This document shows, one piece after another, positions 1-4,948 of a stretch of 5,673 bases of DNA. Location: assembly GCA_015661135.1 (NCBI GenBank), contig JACVXW010000083.1, positions 1 through 5,673 of the forward strand, written 5' to 3'. The notes under the pieces were generated by a model. It made no database searches, had not been told where the DNA came from, and was given only the letters and a program-made list of their open reading frames with translations. Made by a program: the position numbers and the translations under genes. Positions within the stretch are counted from its first letter, which is position 1, and each line of letters starts with the position of its first letter. This DNA is from Chloroflexota bacterium (GTDB lineage Bacteria > Chloroflexota > Limnocylindria > Limnocylindrales > CSP1-4).

Positions 1-495
1 ACGGCCGCGCCGGCACGGCGTGCCGACATCCCTTATGTCTCGCCCCTGCGCGCCGACTCCGCCCAGGATGCGATCGGTGTCGGCGGTCTCCCGAGGATCG
101 CCCCGGCAGAGCCCATCCCGACCCATGCCCCGTCATCCGTACATTCAACAGACCCCGAGTGGGACGACGAGCCGTCGCTGCCGGATGAGGCCCGCGGCCG
201 CGCGGCCCAGGCGGCTACCGCGACCACGGAGCCACTCGAAACCAGCCGCCCGGACCGGGCTCTCCATGTGCGATTCGGCGGTGCGCCGGCGGATCAGCTC
301 ATTCGGGCGATGGAGACCTTCCGTCAGGTCATCCGCGAGCGACCCGGCGAGACCCGCGTCGTCGTCCATGTCGCCGGACCCGGCGGAGCGGCGCTGCCGA
401 TGGAGCTCAAGCAGGCGGTCGCCTATGACGCCGACCTGCTTGCCGAGATCCAGCGCCGGCTCGGTGAAGGCGTTGCCCACATCTCATTCGGCTGA
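1..495 (+). CDS. dnaE: DNA polymerase III subunit alpha, C-terminal part (5' truncated by window)
   Basis: This is the last 164 residues of a reading frame that is open from base 1 and ends at TGA 493-495. Residues about 1-86 are a Pro/Ala/Ser-rich, acidic, low-complexity stretch. From about residue 87 (LHVRFGG) to the end the pattern is that of the extreme C-terminal domain of DnaE: a beta strand, a helix (ADQLIRAMETFRQVI), the turn ERPGETRVVVHV, then a final helix (DADLLAEIQRRLG). In the DnaE family this tail follows the OB fold and contacts tau and the sliding clamp during chromosome replication in the cytoplasm. The catalytic PHP and polymerase domains lie outside the window, so the identification rests on the tail alone. 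The long linker before it is unusual. The next gene starts 7 bases downstream on the same strand, so the two may be cotranscribed. Confidence 0.72.
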   Translation, partial: TAAPARRADIPYVSPLRADSAQDAIGVGGLPRIAPAEPIPTHAPSSVHSTDPEWDDEPSLPDEARGRAAQAATATTEPLETSRPDRALHVRFGGAPADQLIRAMETFRQVIRERPGETRVVVHVAGPGGAALPMELKQAVAYDADLLAEIQRRLGEGVAHISFG

Positions 496-502
496 CCGCC
501 CA

Positions 503-1714
503 ATGCGAACGATCGTGGCCGGCGTCCGGCTCATCGACGGCGTCGCGGACGCGCCGCGCGGCCCGGTGGACCTGGTCATCGACGGAGACCGGATCACGGA
601 AATCCGACCCGGCACCGTGCTCGCCGACGGCGCGCCGCAACCGGACACCCTGCTGATCGACGGCCGCGGTTGGACCGCCCTCCCAGGGCTGATCGATGCC
701 CACGCCCACTACACCTTCGACCCGACCGAAGGCAGCCTCCAGGCGATCGCGGCGCGATCCGACGACGCCATCCTGGCTGCGGCGGCGAGGCATGCCGAGC
801 GTGCGCTTCAGGCGGGGATCACGACGGCCCGCGGGGCTGGGTCCATCCGCGGACTGGAACTCGTCCTTCGGGACCGGATCGCGGCCGGCCTCGTGTCCGG
901 GCCCAGGCTGCTCGCCGCGGGGCTCGCCGTGGGTGCGCCGGATGGGCATGGGAGTGCGTTCGGCGTCGAGGCGTCAGGCCCGATGGCGCTTGCGGCGGCG
1001 ACGCACTCGCTCATCGACGGCGGGGCCGACGTCGTGAAGATCGTGGCGTCGGAGGCCGCGATGCTGACGACGACCGGCCACGCCCCGGGCAGGCTTGTCT
1101 TCGGCCGACCGGAACTGACCGAGGACGAGATCCGGGCCATCGTCGAGGTCGCCCACGACTGGGGGCGCCGTGTCATGGCCCACGCTCAGGACAGCGAGTC
1201 CGTGATGCGCTGCGCGCGCGCGGGCGTCGACAGCGTCGAGCACGCCTGGCTGGCGGACGAGGCCGCGATCGAGGTCATCGCCGCTACAGGTGCGACGCTC
1301 GTCCCGACCCTCGGCGTCACGGACGTGAACCGCTCGCTGCCGGGGCTGACGCCGGTCCAGCGCGAACGGCAGGACCTCATCGAGCGCCGACATCGGGCTT
1401 CCGCGGAGGCCGCGGTCCGACTCGGCGTGCCGCTCGCGACCGGGACGGACACGGGCGAGGTGGGAGTCACCGCGGATCACGTCTGGCGCGAGATCGTCCT
1501 GCTCGAGGCACATGGGGCGTCGCCGGTGGCGGCGATCCGGGCCGCCACCTCCGACGCCGCCCGCCTCCTCGGCATCGGCGCGGACACCGGGACGATCGAA
1601 GTCGGCAAGCAGGCAGACATCCTGTGCGTGGCGGGCGATCCGCTCACCGACCTCGGCCGCCTGTCGCAGCCGCGGCTCGTGATCCAGGCGGGCCGCGTCG
1701 TACGGCAGCCCTGA
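503..1714 (+). CDS. Metal-dependent amidohydrolase (imidazolonepropionase / Xaa-Pro dipeptidase-like)
   Basis: This is a 403-residue cytosolic enzyme of the amidohydrolase superfamily. The usual metal ligands are all visible: HxH at H67/H69 (GLIDAHAHYTF), a probable carboxylated lysine K179 (DVVKIVAS), H227 (VMAHAQD), H247 (SVEHAW) and the catalytic aspartate D316 (ATGTDTG). An N-terminal beta-sandwich (VAGVRLIDGV, LVIDGDRITEI) and its C-terminal completion (GTIEVGKQADILCVAGDPL) flank the barrel, as in full-length family members. It should hydrolyse a cyclic amide or a peptide-like C-N bond, possibly an Xaa-Pro dipeptide or a lactam, but the substrate cannot be read from sequence. ATG 503 was chosen because the beta-sandwich begins right there and the dnaE frame stops at 495. 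No clear Shine-Dalgarno is seen, which fits translational coupling to dnaE. The frame stays open upstream to base 20, but that part only overlaps dnaE and has no family character. Confidence 0.88.
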   Translation: MRTIVAGVRLIDGVADAPRGPVDLVIDGDRITEIRPGTVLADGAPQPDTLLIDGRGWTALPGLIDAHAHYTFDPTEGSLQAIAARSDDAILAAAARHAERALQAGITTARGAGSIRGLELVLRDRIAAGLVSGPRLLAAGLAVGAPDGHGSAFGVEASGPMALAAATHSLIDGGADVVKIVASEAAMLTTTGHAPGRLVFGRPELTEDEIRAIVEVAHDWGRRVMAHAQDSESVMRCARAGVDSVEHAWLADEAAIEVIAATGATLVPTLGVTDVNRSLPGLTPVQRERQDLIERRHRASAEAAVRLGVPLATGTDTGEVGVTADHVWREIVLLEAHGASPVAAIRAATSDAARLLGIGADTGTIEVGKQADILCVAGDPLTDLGRLSQPRLVIQAGRVVRQP

Positions 1715-1721
1715 CGAAGCC

Positions 1722-2285
1722 TCAGCCGCGCGCCAGTCGCCGGGCCGCCCGGATCGCCGTGAACTGGTCCACGTACCTCTCCCGGATCTGGTTCAGCGTC
1801 GCCCGGTCGAGACCGATCTCGCGCGCGATCTGGTTCACGGTCTGGGCTTCGTCACTCGTGATCTCGTCATCGGCCGCCCCGACCGCGAAGCAGGCACGGA
1901 CGACCGCGAGCTTCTGATCATCCGTGGCGAGGCCCGCGAACTCGCGGGTGACGAGGTAGTCCTCGGTCCCGAACTTCGTGCGGGCCTGGAGCTTCGCCAT
2001 CTGGACCACGAGAACGGCCTGGGCCTCGTCGAGCTCACCGAGCTCATGAACGGCCGACTCCATCACGGTGATCTCGGCGTCGTTGATGTCGAGGTCGGCG
2101 TGAGCCGCGCGCGCCAGGATGTAGGCGAATCCCGCCAGGAATCGGGCTCGCTCCACGGGCAGCGAGTCCAGGCGCGCGACGATCCGACGAACGGTCTCGG
2201 TCTCGCCCGCGATTGAGGTGGCCGCGGTCCTATCGGCCACTGGATCGGAGGAGGGTGCCCTGACCAGACGGTCGAGAAAGGACAT
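1722..2285 (-). CDS. TerB-family (tellurite resistance TerB-like) protein
   Basis: This is a 187-residue, mostly helical, acidic protein with no signal peptide or membrane helix, so it is probably cytoplasmic. It shows the two-fold TerB pattern: a first acidic motif, AHADLDINDAE (residues 61-71), and a second, AADDEITSDEAQ (137-148), followed by VNQIAREIGL. The repeated AD-x-x-I-x-x-x-E arrangement is the hallmark of TerB domains, where the acidic residues bind divalent metal. The N-terminal ~40 residues are variable. It stands alone, with no other ter genes in the window, so a direct role in tellurite resistance is not implied; solitary TerB proteins are usually of unknown function. ATG 2285 is preferred over an in-frame ATG at 2315, because the latter only adds a short Arg-rich stretch (MARRSRRVTH) and has no better ribosome-binding site. 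It converges on the amidohydrolase gene with 7 bases between the stops. Confidence 0.75.
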   Translation of the reverse strand: MSFLDRLVRAPSSDPVADRTAATSIAGETETVRRIVARLDSLPVERARFLAGFAYILARAAHADLDINDAEITVMESAVHELGELDEAQAVLVVQMAKLQARTKFGTEDYLVTREFAGLATDDQKLAVVRACFAVGAADDEITSDEAQTVNQIAREIGLDRATLNQIRERYVDQFTAIRAARRLARG

Positions 2286-2337
2286 GTGCGTCACTCTACG
2301 AGATCGTCGGGCCATCGGCTGGCGGGCCGAGGCGCAC

Positions 2338-2391
2338 TGGTGCCGGAGCCGGGACCTGAACCCGGACGAGGTTGCCCCAACGGTGCGGGCT
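2338..2391 (-). pseudogene. Class II tRNA 3'-half relic (tRNA-Leu-like) with encoded CCA
   Basis: Read on the minus strand, this stretch ends like a tRNA. It has a T-arm of five pairs around a 7-base loop (CCGGG-TTCAGGT-CCCGG, 2349-2365), a 3' acceptor strand CTCCGGC (2342-2348), a discriminator A and CCA (2338-2340). Upstream is a variable-arm-like segment containing GCAA, as in the nearby tRNA-Leu. Ungapped from the 3' end, 11 bases are identical to that tRNA, and roughly two thirds of the next 27 also match by eye. No partner GCCGGAG acceptor strand, D-arm or valid anticodon arm precedes it, and the T-loop has G where tRNAs have the near-invariant A58. It is therefore best read as a truncated, decayed tRNA copy. 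It could instead be the 3' domain of some unrecognised structured RNA; the 5' limit given here is arbitrary. Confidence 0.45.
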
Positions 2392-2396
2392 GAGAA

Positions 2397-2423
2397 GTAG
2401 CGGCCCCGCCGAAGGCCGCTTAC
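2397..2423. repeat. Imperfect inverted repeat (27-base hairpin)
   Basis: GTAGCGGCC (2397-2405) pairs with GGCCGC-T-TAC (2414-2423), giving nine pairs with one bulged T (2420) and an 8-base loop. It sits directly next to the tRNA relic. Neither side is followed by a T-run, so it is not a standard intrinsic terminator. It may be a remnant structure or a processing or transcription-end hairpin downstream of tRNA-Leu. Confidence 0.45.
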
Positions 2424-2439
2424 GTCGGCGCCCGTGCCC

Positions 2440-2589
2440 GCTCAGTTTGGGCGAAACGGTACGAGAAACCGGGGGATCACCGCCCGTACGACATTCGTCC
2501 GCCGCGACGGCGCCTGGTAGGTCGTGCTCTGGCACGACGCCGTCCCCATCCCGAACGAGGATGCCATCGGGGTCACGATCCCGACCTGA
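2440..2589 (+). pseudogene. C-terminal remnant of an NTF2-like (SnoaL/DUF4440-type) gene
   Basis: The plus-strand frame beginning at 2440 reads through TARTTFVRRDGAW (ending at 2517), an in-frame TAG at 2518-2520, and then VVLWHDAVPIPNED and a final TGA at 2587-2589. A beta strand ending FVRRDGAW, one further residue and then VVLWHD-x-x-PIP is the typical C-terminal end of SnoaL-like / DUF4440 proteins of the NTF2-like fold. They normally carry Arg or Gln where the TAG stands. Only this last strand pair is recognisable. The region upstream, where the cone-shaped fold's helices should be encoded, is replaced by the hairpin and the tRNA relic, and no start codon with a ribosome-binding site leads into it. 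It is interpreted as a dead, 5'-truncated gene. The family assignment rests on a short motif and is an inference. Confidence 0.45.
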
Positions 2590-2648
2590 TCGGCGTCCGG
2601 GGCGCGCGCCGAGCTCGAGCCGGGCGCCGGGCGACCGAATGGCGGCGT

Positions 2649-2735
2649 TGGTGCCGGAGGAGGGGATCGAACCCACACGACCTTGCGGTCACCGCATTTT
2701 GAGTGCGGCGCGTCTGCCAGTTCCGCCACTCCGGC
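2649..2735 (-). tRNA. tRNA-Leu (anticodon CAA)
   Basis: This is an intact class II tRNA of 87 bases including an encoded CCA. The acceptor GCCGGAG (2729-2735) pairs with CTCCGGC (2653-2659), then discriminator A (2652) and CCA (2649-2651). The anticodon stem CCGCA/TGCGG encloses the loop CTCAAAA, with anticodon CAA at 2699-2701 (reads UUG, leucine). The long variable arm GACC-GCAA-GGTC and the T-arm with loop TTCGATC are both present. The D-loop contains the usual GG (AACTGGCAGA). It serves decoding in translation. Transcription is divergent from the downstream sigma-factor gene. Confidence 0.96.
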
Positions 2736-2753
2736 CGGGGTGGTGCGAGGCGG

Positions 2754-2759
2754 ATCGTA
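2754..2759 (-). promoter_or_regulatory. Possible -10 box for tRNA-Leu
   Basis: On the minus strand TACGAT lies 18 bases upstream of the first base of tRNA-Leu, the spacing expected for a short 5' leader. No convincing TTGACA-like -35 is seen at 16-18 bases, so the assignment is weak. It lies only 6 bases from the ECF-like element that faces the other way, so the two promoters would be back to back. Confidence 0.25.
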
Positions 2760-2765
2760 GCGGGT

Positions 2766-2792
2766 GGGAACCCCGACCGGGGAGACGGCGTC
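2766..2792 (+). promoter_or_regulatory. ECF-sigma-type promoter candidate upstream of the sigma gene
   Basis: TGGGAAC (2766-2771 plus the preceding T at 2765) is followed after exactly 17 bases by CGTC (2789-2792). GGAAC with a 16-17 base spacer and a CGT(C/T) -10 is a well-known ECF promoter form. The same motif with the same spacing recurs before the second membrane-protein gene at 4127-4153. Transcription would begin near 2800, about 57 bases ahead of the chosen sigma start. It is likely an autoregulatory site, by analogy with other ECF operons. Confidence 0.42.
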
Positions 2793-2839
2793 CTCCCGGC
2801 GACCGATGCTAGACTCGCGCCGCCTCAGTATCGCCGTCC

Positions 2840-2845
2840 GGAGGA
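2840..2845 (+). promoter_or_regulatory. Ribosome-binding site supporting the GTG start of the sigma gene
   Basis: GGAGGA ends 11 bases before GTG 2857. The spacing is slightly long, but this is the strongest Shine-Dalgarno-like sequence near the sigma-factor start. A second GGAGGA (2859-2864) lies 13-16 bases before the in-frame GTG codons at 2878 and 2881, so a start there is also possible. Confidence 0.4.
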
Positions 2846-2856
2846 CCCCCCAGATC

Positions 2857-3465
2857 GTGGAGGACCGTCGCTCGACCGTGGTGTCCGACGATCCTGTCCA
2901 GCGACGCGACCTCATCCTGCTGGAGCAGGCGCGGGGCGGAGATCTCCACGCCTTCAACGACCTGGTCGTGTGCTACCAGGACCTCCTTTTCGCGCTCGTG
3001 GTCCGGATGGTCCCGGATCGCGATCAGGCGTCAGATGCCGTCCAGGAGGCGTTCTTCTCCGCGTTCCGGAACATGGCCGCGTTTCGCGGCGGCTCCGTCC
3101 GCTCCTGGTTGAGCCGGATCGCGATCAACGCGGCCATGGATGCCCAGCGCCTCAAGAAGCGCCGTCCGGCCGACCCGTATCCGGAACTCGAGGACGACAG
3201 CTGGCAGCCTCCTTCGAACGAGGCCGATAACCCCGTAGCCATCTCGCTCCAGGCCGAGCGCCACCGTGCGCTCAACGGGGCGCTTGCCCAGATCACCGAC
3301 GACCAGCGGTCCGCGATCGTGCTCTTCGACGTCGAGGGCTACGACTACGCCGAGATCGCCGGGATGACCGGCGTCTCGCTTGGGACGGTGAAGTCCCGGA
3401 TCCACCGCGGCCGCCTCGCGCTGCGGGACCGGCTCTCGGATCGCATGGACCTGTTCCGTGGCTGA
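2857..3465 (+). CDS. ECF-type RNA polymerase sigma factor (sigma-70 family)
   Basis: This is a 202-residue sigma factor with only regions 2 and 4. Region 2 spans about residues 33-100: FNDLVVCYQDLLFALVVRM, then DQASDAVQEAFFSAFRNM (core polymerase contact), then VRSWLSRIAINAAMDAQR for -10 recognition and melting. An acidic Pro-containing linker (about 104-128) leads to region 4 (about 137-193). There ITDDQRSAIVLFDVEGYDYAEIAGM and GVSLGTVKSRIHRGRLALR form the -35-binding helix-turn-helix. It would direct RNA polymerase to a small regulon, probably in response to an envelope or stress signal, under control of the membrane proteins encoded next. GTG 2857 was chosen for its GGAGGA and its position after a candidate ECF promoter. 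ATG 2806 (17 residues longer) is the alternative. It overlaps the next gene by 8 bases, implying translational coupling. Confidence 0.92.
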   Translation: MEDRRSTVVSDDPVQRRDLILLEQARGGDLHAFNDLVVCYQDLLFALVVRMVPDRDQASDAVQEAFFSAFRNMAAFRGGSVRSWLSRIAINAAMDAQRLKKRRPADPYPELEDDSWQPPSNEADNPVAISLQAERHRALNGALAQITDDQRSAIVLFDVEGYDYAEIAGMTGVSLGTVKSRIHRGRLALRDRLSDRMDLFRG

Positions 3466-4111
3466 TCGCGGCGCGGCCGAATTCCACCCGAGTCATGATC
3501 TCGAGCTCGTGGCCCGCGCCGCCGCGGGCGACCTCGCGGGAGGCGAGGTCATGGGCGCCCGCGCGCTCGTGGCGAGCTGCGCGACATGCGCGGAGCTGGA
3601 GCGCGATCTCCATGCCATTGCAGGTGCGACGCGGGGGCTCGGCAACGCCGCCGCGGTCTCGGCGTCCCGACCGGCGCCGCGCGACTTCCGCCTGTCCGCG
3701 GCCGACGCCGATCGACTGCGACCTCGAGGGTGGCTGCGCGTCTGGCGTGTGCTGGCGGAGCCGCGGCGTGCCCGCGGGTTCGGCGGCGCCCTCGCCACGC
3801 TCGGGCTCGTTGGCCTCCTCGTCTCCACCGGCATCGCCGCACCATTCGACGGAGCGGACGGGGCGGCCTCGGAGATGACCGGCGCAACCAAGGACGTGGT
3901 CTCGGCGGCCCCGGGAGTGGGCCCCGCCTCGACGGACGATGCCGCCGCGCTGCCGGCGAACCCCACGAGTTCGACAACCATCGGAGCGCGCGAGTACAGC
4001 AACTCGAACGTCGCCGCCGCGCCGATGCTGGCGATCGCGTCGGGCGCCATGCTGATCCTGGGTTCGGCGCTGTTGCTCGTCTCGTGGCGATCACGGCGCG
4101 TGGGCTCCTGA
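3458..4111 (+). CDS. Putative membrane anti-sigma factor, first of two paralogs
   Basis: This is a 217-residue protein starting at GTG 3458, inside the sigma gene (8-base overlap). The N-terminal part (about 1-105) should be cytoplasmic. It contains AAAGDLAGGE and SCATCAELERDL, with C41 and C44 placed like the CxxC of zinc-binding anti-sigma domains, but L37 sits where the usual histidine (HxxxCxxC) would be. RDFRLS follows at 75-80. A membrane helix (about 108-128) leads to an Ala/Pro/Ser/Thr-rich extracytoplasmic stretch (129-187). A second helix (188-209) and a basic tail (RSRRVGS) place both ends in the cytoplasm. The role inferred from position and layout is to hold the sigma factor at the membrane. 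The next gene encodes a clear paralog. No enzymatic motif is seen, and the family name is not known to me. Confidence 0.68.
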   Translation: MADRGAAEFHPSHDLELVARAAAGDLAGGEVMGARALVASCATCAELERDLHAIAGATRGLGNAAAVSASRPAPRDFRLSAADADRLRPRGWLRVWRVLAEPRRARGFGGALATLGLVGLLVSTGIAAPFDGADGAASEMTGATKDVVSAAPGVGPASTDDAAALPANPTSSTTIGAREYSNSNVAAAPMLAIASGAMLILGSALLLVSWRSRRVGS

Positions 4112-4126
4112 GCAGTCGGCGAGCAT

Positions 4127-4153
4127 GGGAACCGGACGGCCGGCGTGGTCGTC
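4127..4153 (+). promoter_or_regulatory. Second ECF-sigma-type promoter candidate, upstream of paralog 2
   Basis: GGGAAC (4127-4132, preceded by T) is followed after exactly 17 bases by CGTC (4150-4153). It lies in the 53-base gap between the two paralogous membrane-protein genes. The bases and spacing match the element before the sigma gene, while the spacers differ. The predicted start of transcription falls only a few bases before ATG 4165, giving a very short or no leader. If real, the second paralog could be expressed separately from the sigma/anti-sigma transcript. Confidence 0.4.
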
Positions 4154-4164
4154 TCACGGGCAAG

Positions 4165-4905
4165 ATGTCCAGCCACGATCCTGCCCTGCAGCCCGACCCA
4201 CACGCTCGCCATGACCGGCTGCTGATCTCGGCGCGTGCGGCCGGCGACCTCCTGGGGCACGATCTGGAACGGGCGACCGCGTTGTTGGCCTCGTGCCCCG
4301 CGTGCAGCGCCCTCGACGCGGACCTCCGATCCATCGCCCTCGCGACACGGAGGCTCGCCGCCGACGCGCGGTCCGCCGAGCGCGACTTCCGCCTCAGCCC
4401 GGCACGAGCTGCCGCGCTCTCCCGGGGATCGCTCTGGCGCCGTCTTGCGCGCCCGTTCGGTCAGTCCCGTGGGGAGGTCATGCGGCCACTCGCGGGCGCA
4501 TTCACGACACTCGGCATCGCCGGGCTCCTCCTCGCGGCGCTCCCATTCCTGCCGATGACCGGCGGCCCCGCCACGGCACTCGCGCCGGCTCCTTCTGCGG
4601 ACCGCGGGGCCATCCACGAGACCATGAACCCGGAGGCCATGCTCACGGCTGGACCGGAGATGAACGCCGGCGCCGCTGCGACCCAGGCCCCAACGGGCGC
4701 CGACGCGAAGTCGACCGACATTCCCGGCGGCATCGAGTCGCTCGCGACAATCGACATTGCGGCCGGCAGCGAGGACGGCGAGTCGGTTGTGGCGCAGAGC
4801 GCTGCGCCGGCCGTCAGTCTTCCGCTGATCCTGCTGAGCGTCACCTTCCTGGCCCTCGGAATCGGGTTGCTGCTCCTTCGAGCTTCCGGCATCCGGCGCC
4901 GCTGA
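4165..4905 (+). CDS. Putative membrane anti-sigma factor, second paralog
   Basis: This is a 246-residue protein with the same plan as its upstream neighbour. The cytoplasmic N-terminus has ARAAGDLLGHD and ASCPACSALDADL (C44 and C47; L40 at the usual histidine place). RDFRLS follows at 73-78, then a membrane helix (about 109-129) and a Met/Ala/Pro/Thr-rich extracytoplasmic segment (130-217). A second helix (218-238) and a basic end (SGIRRR) follow. The shared blocks (A-RAA-GDL, ALxASCxxC, L..DL..IA.ATR.L, RDFRLS, TTLGIAGLLL versus ATLGLVGLLV) make a tandem duplication evident. The extracytoplasmic parts have diverged most. ATG 4165 is the first start in frame that precedes the conserved part; no good Shine-Dalgarno is seen, consistent with the nearly leaderless promoter candidate just before it. 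It may bind the same sigma factor, another one, or regulate the first paralog. Confidence 0.66.
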   Translation: MSSHDPALQPDPHARHDRLLISARAAGDLLGHDLERATALLASCPACSALDADLRSIALATRRLAADARSAERDFRLSPARAAALSRGSLWRRLARPFGQSRGEVMRPLAGAFTTLGIAGLLLAALPFLPMTGGPATALAPAPSADRGAIHETMNPEAMLTAGPEMNAGAAATQAPTGADAKSTDIPGGIESLATIDIAAGSEDGESVVAQSAAPAVSLPLILLSVTFLALGIGLLLLRASGIRRR

Positions 4906-4911
4906 CAGCCC

Positions 4912-4932
4912 GGGCGGGCCCGACAACCGCCC
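4912..4932. terminator. Possible bidirectional terminator hairpin
   Basis: GGGCGG (4912-4917) and CCGCCC (4927-4932) form a perfect 6-pair stem with a 9-base loop in the 43-base gap between two converging genes. It lacks a T-run on either side, so it is not a classical intrinsic terminator, but position and stability suit a shared transcription end in a high-GC genome. Confidence 0.32.
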
Positions 4933-4948
4933 CTGGTACGGAGACGAG

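Noticed and set aside
20..502. N-terminal extension of the amidohydrolase frame.
   Set aside because: It overlaps dnaE in another frame, is Arg/Ser/Pro-rich with no family character, and the enzyme's fold begins at 503.
670..1917. Long plus-strand frame (415 residues) shifted relative to the amidohydrolase.
   Set aside because: Arg-rich shadow frame with no motif; the amidohydrolase frame carries all the metal ligands.
2338..2425. A complete functional tRNA or tmRNA on the minus strand.
   Set aside because: No complementary 5' acceptor strand, D-arm or valid anticodon arm is present, no tmRNA tag frame or 5' consensus is seen, and T-loop position 58 is G.
2521..2538. Perfect 7-pair hairpin GTCGTGC-TCTG-GCACGAC as a terminator.
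   Set aside because: It lies within the plus-strand remnant, where it encodes VVLWHD, and no T-run follows on either side.
2442..2567. A 41-residue minus-strand small gene with codon-like third-position bias.
   Set aside because: Its third positions coincide with those of the plus-strand NTF2-like remnant, so the bias is explained by the antisense of that old gene; no ribosome-binding site or family match supports it.
2810..2815. TAGACT as a housekeeping -10 box for the sigma gene.
   Set aside because: No -35 hexamer at 16-18 bases upstream; the ECF-type pair at 2766-2792 is better supported.
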